From the NCBI GenBank assembly GCA_964568355.1, contig CAZMRK010000687.1, positions 1-7,980 on the forward strand: DNA of 7,980 bases, written 5' to 3'. Shown piece after piece: positions 6,429-7,980 of this stretch. A model generated the notes under the pieces. The model did not search any database, was not told the origin of the DNA, and saw nothing but the letters and a program-made list of their open reading frames with translations. Every line of letters begins with the position of its first letter. Position 1 is the first letter of the stretch. The stretch is from JAJPJX01 sp964568355. GTDB taxonomy: Bacteria; Acidobacteriota; Terriglobia; Bryobacterales; Bryobacteraceae. The translations under genes and the position numbers were made by a program.

Positions 6429-7980
6429 ATGAGATGCCAGACAGGCAGTTGGAAACCGGTGCTTCTCGGAGCCACTTTGTACGTGGCGGGCAGCCTCCTT
6501 GTGTTCGGACAGGCATACGGGCAAGAGGATGAGGTGCCCGAGGGCAGCCAGGAACGGGGAGTCGCGCGCATCAGCCTGATCAATGGCGATGTCTCGGTGC
6601 GGCGCGGGGATTCGGGGGATTGGGTCGCCGGCGCTGTGAATGCGCCTATGGTGGTAGAGGACTCCGTCGCGACCGGCGCCGGGTCGCGCGCCGAACTGCA
6701 GTTCGACTATGCCAACGTGGCGCGCCTCATACCAGACACGGAAGTTCGGATCAGCGACTTGCAATATCACCGCTACCAGCTTCAACTGGCGCGCGGCACG
6801 GTAATTTTCCGTGTGCTGCGCAACACCGACGCGCAGGTGGAGATCGCAACACCGGTGATTTCGGTGCGCCCCACGCAGCAGGGCATCTATCGGATCAGCG
6901 TGCTGAACGACGGCCAGGTGGAAGTGACCACGCGCGCCGGGAATGCGGAGATCTACACACCGCGCGGAGTGGAGCAGTTGCAGGCAGGGCAGACCATGAT
7001 GGCCCGCAATGGACCGAACGGCGCGGAGTTTCAATTGAACAACGCTCCGGGCGGCGATGAATGGGATCGCTGGAGCGATGGCCGCGACCAGGCGCTGCAG
7101 AGGGCGACCAGCTATCGCTACGTAAATCCGGACGTATATGGCGCCGAAGACCTGGATCCGTACGGGCAGTGGGTCTACGCACCCGATTACGGCTATGTGT
7201 GGAGTCCGCGGGTAGGCCCGGACTGGGCGCCGTATCGTGCCGGCCGGTGGGCCTGGTTGGACTGGTACGGCTGGACCTGGGTGAGCGCGGATCCGTGGGG
7301 GTGGGCGCCCTACCACTATGGCCGCTGGTTCTATAGTGGGCCGCGTGGCTGGTGCTGGTATCCCGGACCGATGCGGCAACGGGCTTATTGGTCGCCAGCG
7401 CTGGTGGCGTTCTTCGGATTCGGCGGAGGCGGCGGTGTTCACGTAGGGGTGGGCTTCGGATTCGGAAATGTCGGTTGGGTGCCGTTGGCTCCTCGCGAGC
7501 CGTTTCATCCCTGGTGGGGTGGACGCTACTACGGCGGCTACCGCAATGTGCACGTCACCAACGTCAACGTGACGAATGTGAATATCACCAACGTATACCG
7601 CAACGCGCGGGTAGCGAACGGCATGACGGGAATGAACGCGAGAGATTTCGGCGCCGGCCATTTCTCGAATCGCAACATGATGCGAGTTTCGGGGAATCAG
7701 ATCGGCCAGGCCGGCCTGGTGCGTGGGCAGTTACCGGTCGCACCCGGTAATCGCGCGCTGCAGTTCTCAGATCGGCAGGTAAGCCGCGCGCCGCGGAGCG
7801 TCGGCGGGCAGCAGCATTTCTTCAGCCGCGGCCAGCCGCAGCAGGTCCAGCGAGTGCCGTTTGCGCAGCAACAACGCGCCATGCAGCAGATGCAGTCGCG
7901 CGCGCCAGTGACCAACAATCCGGGCGCCAGCGGATTCCGCGGTGGCGCCAATGCGCCGGGCAGGCCAGGCGCAAACGGGT
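6429..7980 (+). CDS. Exported FecR-domain protein with DUF6600-like Trp-rich repeats, 3' end beyond window
   Basis: The frame is open from ATG 6429 to the edge (517 codons). Residues 1-31 look like a signal peptide: basic MRCQTGSWK, a hydrophobic core (about 10-26), and a possible cleavage site after AYG31. Residues about 45-190 are a FecR-like beta domain: ARISLINGDVSVRRG (46-60), ATGAGSRAELQF (81-92), IPDTEVRISDL (101-111), ARGTVIFRV (121-129), VEIATPVISVRP (137-148) and QAGQTM (185-190). Residues about 240-312 are rich in Trp, Tyr and Gly, with two copies of a WAPYxxGRW motif, typical of DUF6600 proteins. A glycine-rich stretch (328-346), an Asn-Val-Thr repeat (373-389) and a low-complexity tail rich in Gln, Arg, Gly and Asn follow to the edge. 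FecR of E. coli is a signalling protein beside a sigma factor; no ECF sigma or TonB receptor gene adjoins this gene, so a structural or surface role is more likely. Exact function is unknown. Confidence 0.9.
   Translation, partial: MRCQTGSWKPVLLGATLYVAGSLLVFGQAYGQEDEVPEGSQERGVARISLINGDVSVRRGDSGDWVAGAVNAPMVVEDSVATGAGSRAELQFDYANVARLIPDTEVRISDLQYHRYQLQLARGTVIFRVLRNTDAQVEIATPVISVRPTQQGIYRISVLNDGQVEVTTRAGNAEIYTPRGVEQLQAGQTMMARNGPNGAEFQLNNAPGGDEWDRWSDGRDQALQRATSYRYVNPDVYGAEDLDPYGQWVYAPDYGYVWSPRVGPDWAPYRAGRWAWLDWYGWTWVSADPWGWAPYHYGRWFYSGPRGWCWYPGPMRQRAYWSPALVAFFGFGGGGGVHVGVGFGFGNVGWVPLAPREPFHPWWGGRYYGGYRNVHVTNVNVTNVNITNVYRNARVANGMTGMNARDFGAGHFSNRNMMRVSGNQIGQAGLVRGQLPVAPGNRALQFSDRQVSRAPRSVGGQQHFFSRGQPQQVQRVPFAQQQRAMQQMQSRAPVTNNPGASGFRGGANAPGRPGANG
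7188..7328 (+). repeat. Two-copy 26-residue Trp/Tyr-rich protein repeat
   Basis: Within the FecR-domain protein, residues 254-274 and 280-300 align without gaps: each begins YG, has W at position 5, and ends WAPYxxGRW. The period is 26 residues (78 bp). A third degenerate start follows at about 302-310 (YSGPRGWCW). The DNA copies have diverged, so this is an old duplication held by protein selection. Confidence 0.75.
7545..7595 (+). repeat. Asn-Val-x-Val/Ile-Thr pentapeptide tandem repeat
   Basis: Three 15-bp units (7545-7559, 7560-7574, 7575-7589) encode NVHVT, NVNVT and NVNIT, followed by a partial unit NV (7590-7595). Alternating Val/polar residues suggest a beta-strand or ladder-like linker between the glycine-rich part and the disordered tail of the exported protein. 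Codons differ between units, so the repeat is kept at protein level. Confidence 0.75.

Noticed and set aside
6334..6516. Upstream extension of the YfhO-family protein by 61 codons
   Set aside because: The added residues are Pro-rich and not family-like, and the extension would overlap the divergent gene that has a strong ribosome site at 6419.
6237..7661. A 474-codon minus-strand open frame opposite the FecR/DUF6600 gene
   Set aside because: Rich in Arg, Ala, His and Pro without a domain; it spans the divergent promoter and overlaps the true YfhO-family start in another frame. The plus-strand frame has a signal peptide, a ribosome site and recognisable domains.
1..7980. Mobile element, CRISPR, toxin-antitoxin or defence system
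   Set aside because: No transposase, integrase, spaced repeats, or paired small genes are visible; all space is taken by five large envelope-type genes and two short divergent spacers.

Overview
The window is GC-rich, gene-dense bacterial chromosome with five protein genes and almost no spacer. No tRNA, rRNA, CRISPR array, insertion sequence or integrase is visible. The gene set suggests a soil-type Gram-negative bacterium, most plausibly Acidobacteriota of the Solibacter/Bryobacter kind: a secreted FecR-domain protein with a tryptophan-rich DUF6600-like region, a DedA-rhodanese fusion, a YfhO-family giant membrane protein, an ArnT/PMT-like glycosyltransferase, and a strong sigma-54-type promoter candidate. 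This placement is inference from gene families and composition, not from a marker gene.

Layout from left to right. (1) Positions 1-1140, minus strand: the N-terminal 380 codons of an ArnT/PMT-type (GT-C) membrane glycosyltransferase that runs off the left edge. (2) Positions 1032-2957, minus: a complete glutamine-dependent asparagine synthetase-type amidotransferase, upstream of and overlapping gene 1, so the two look like one operon read right to left. (3) Positions 2958-3167: a 210-bp divergent promoter region with back-to-back sigma-70-like promoters and a 10/11-bp tandem repeat. (4) Positions 3168-4151, plus: a DedA-family membrane protein fused to a C-terminal rhodanese domain. (5) Positions 4099-6333, minus: a YfhO-family polytopic membrane protein whose 3' end overlaps gene 4 tail to tail by 53 bp. 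(6) Positions 6334-6428: a 95-bp divergent spacer with a near-consensus -24/-12 promoter. (7) Position 6429 to the right edge, plus: 517 codons of an exported FecR/DUF6600-type protein.

The shared theme is the cell envelope. The two GT-C-like membrane proteins probably use polyprenyl-phosphate-linked sugars outside the inner membrane. DedA proteins have been implicated in returning undecaprenyl phosphate to the cytoplasmic face. AsnB-type amidotransferases are common in polysaccharide loci. The FecR/DUF6600 protein is an exported surface or periplasmic protein. The proposal that these act together is inference from adjacency; no dedicated named system was recognised, and nothing here looks like a defence or mobile module.
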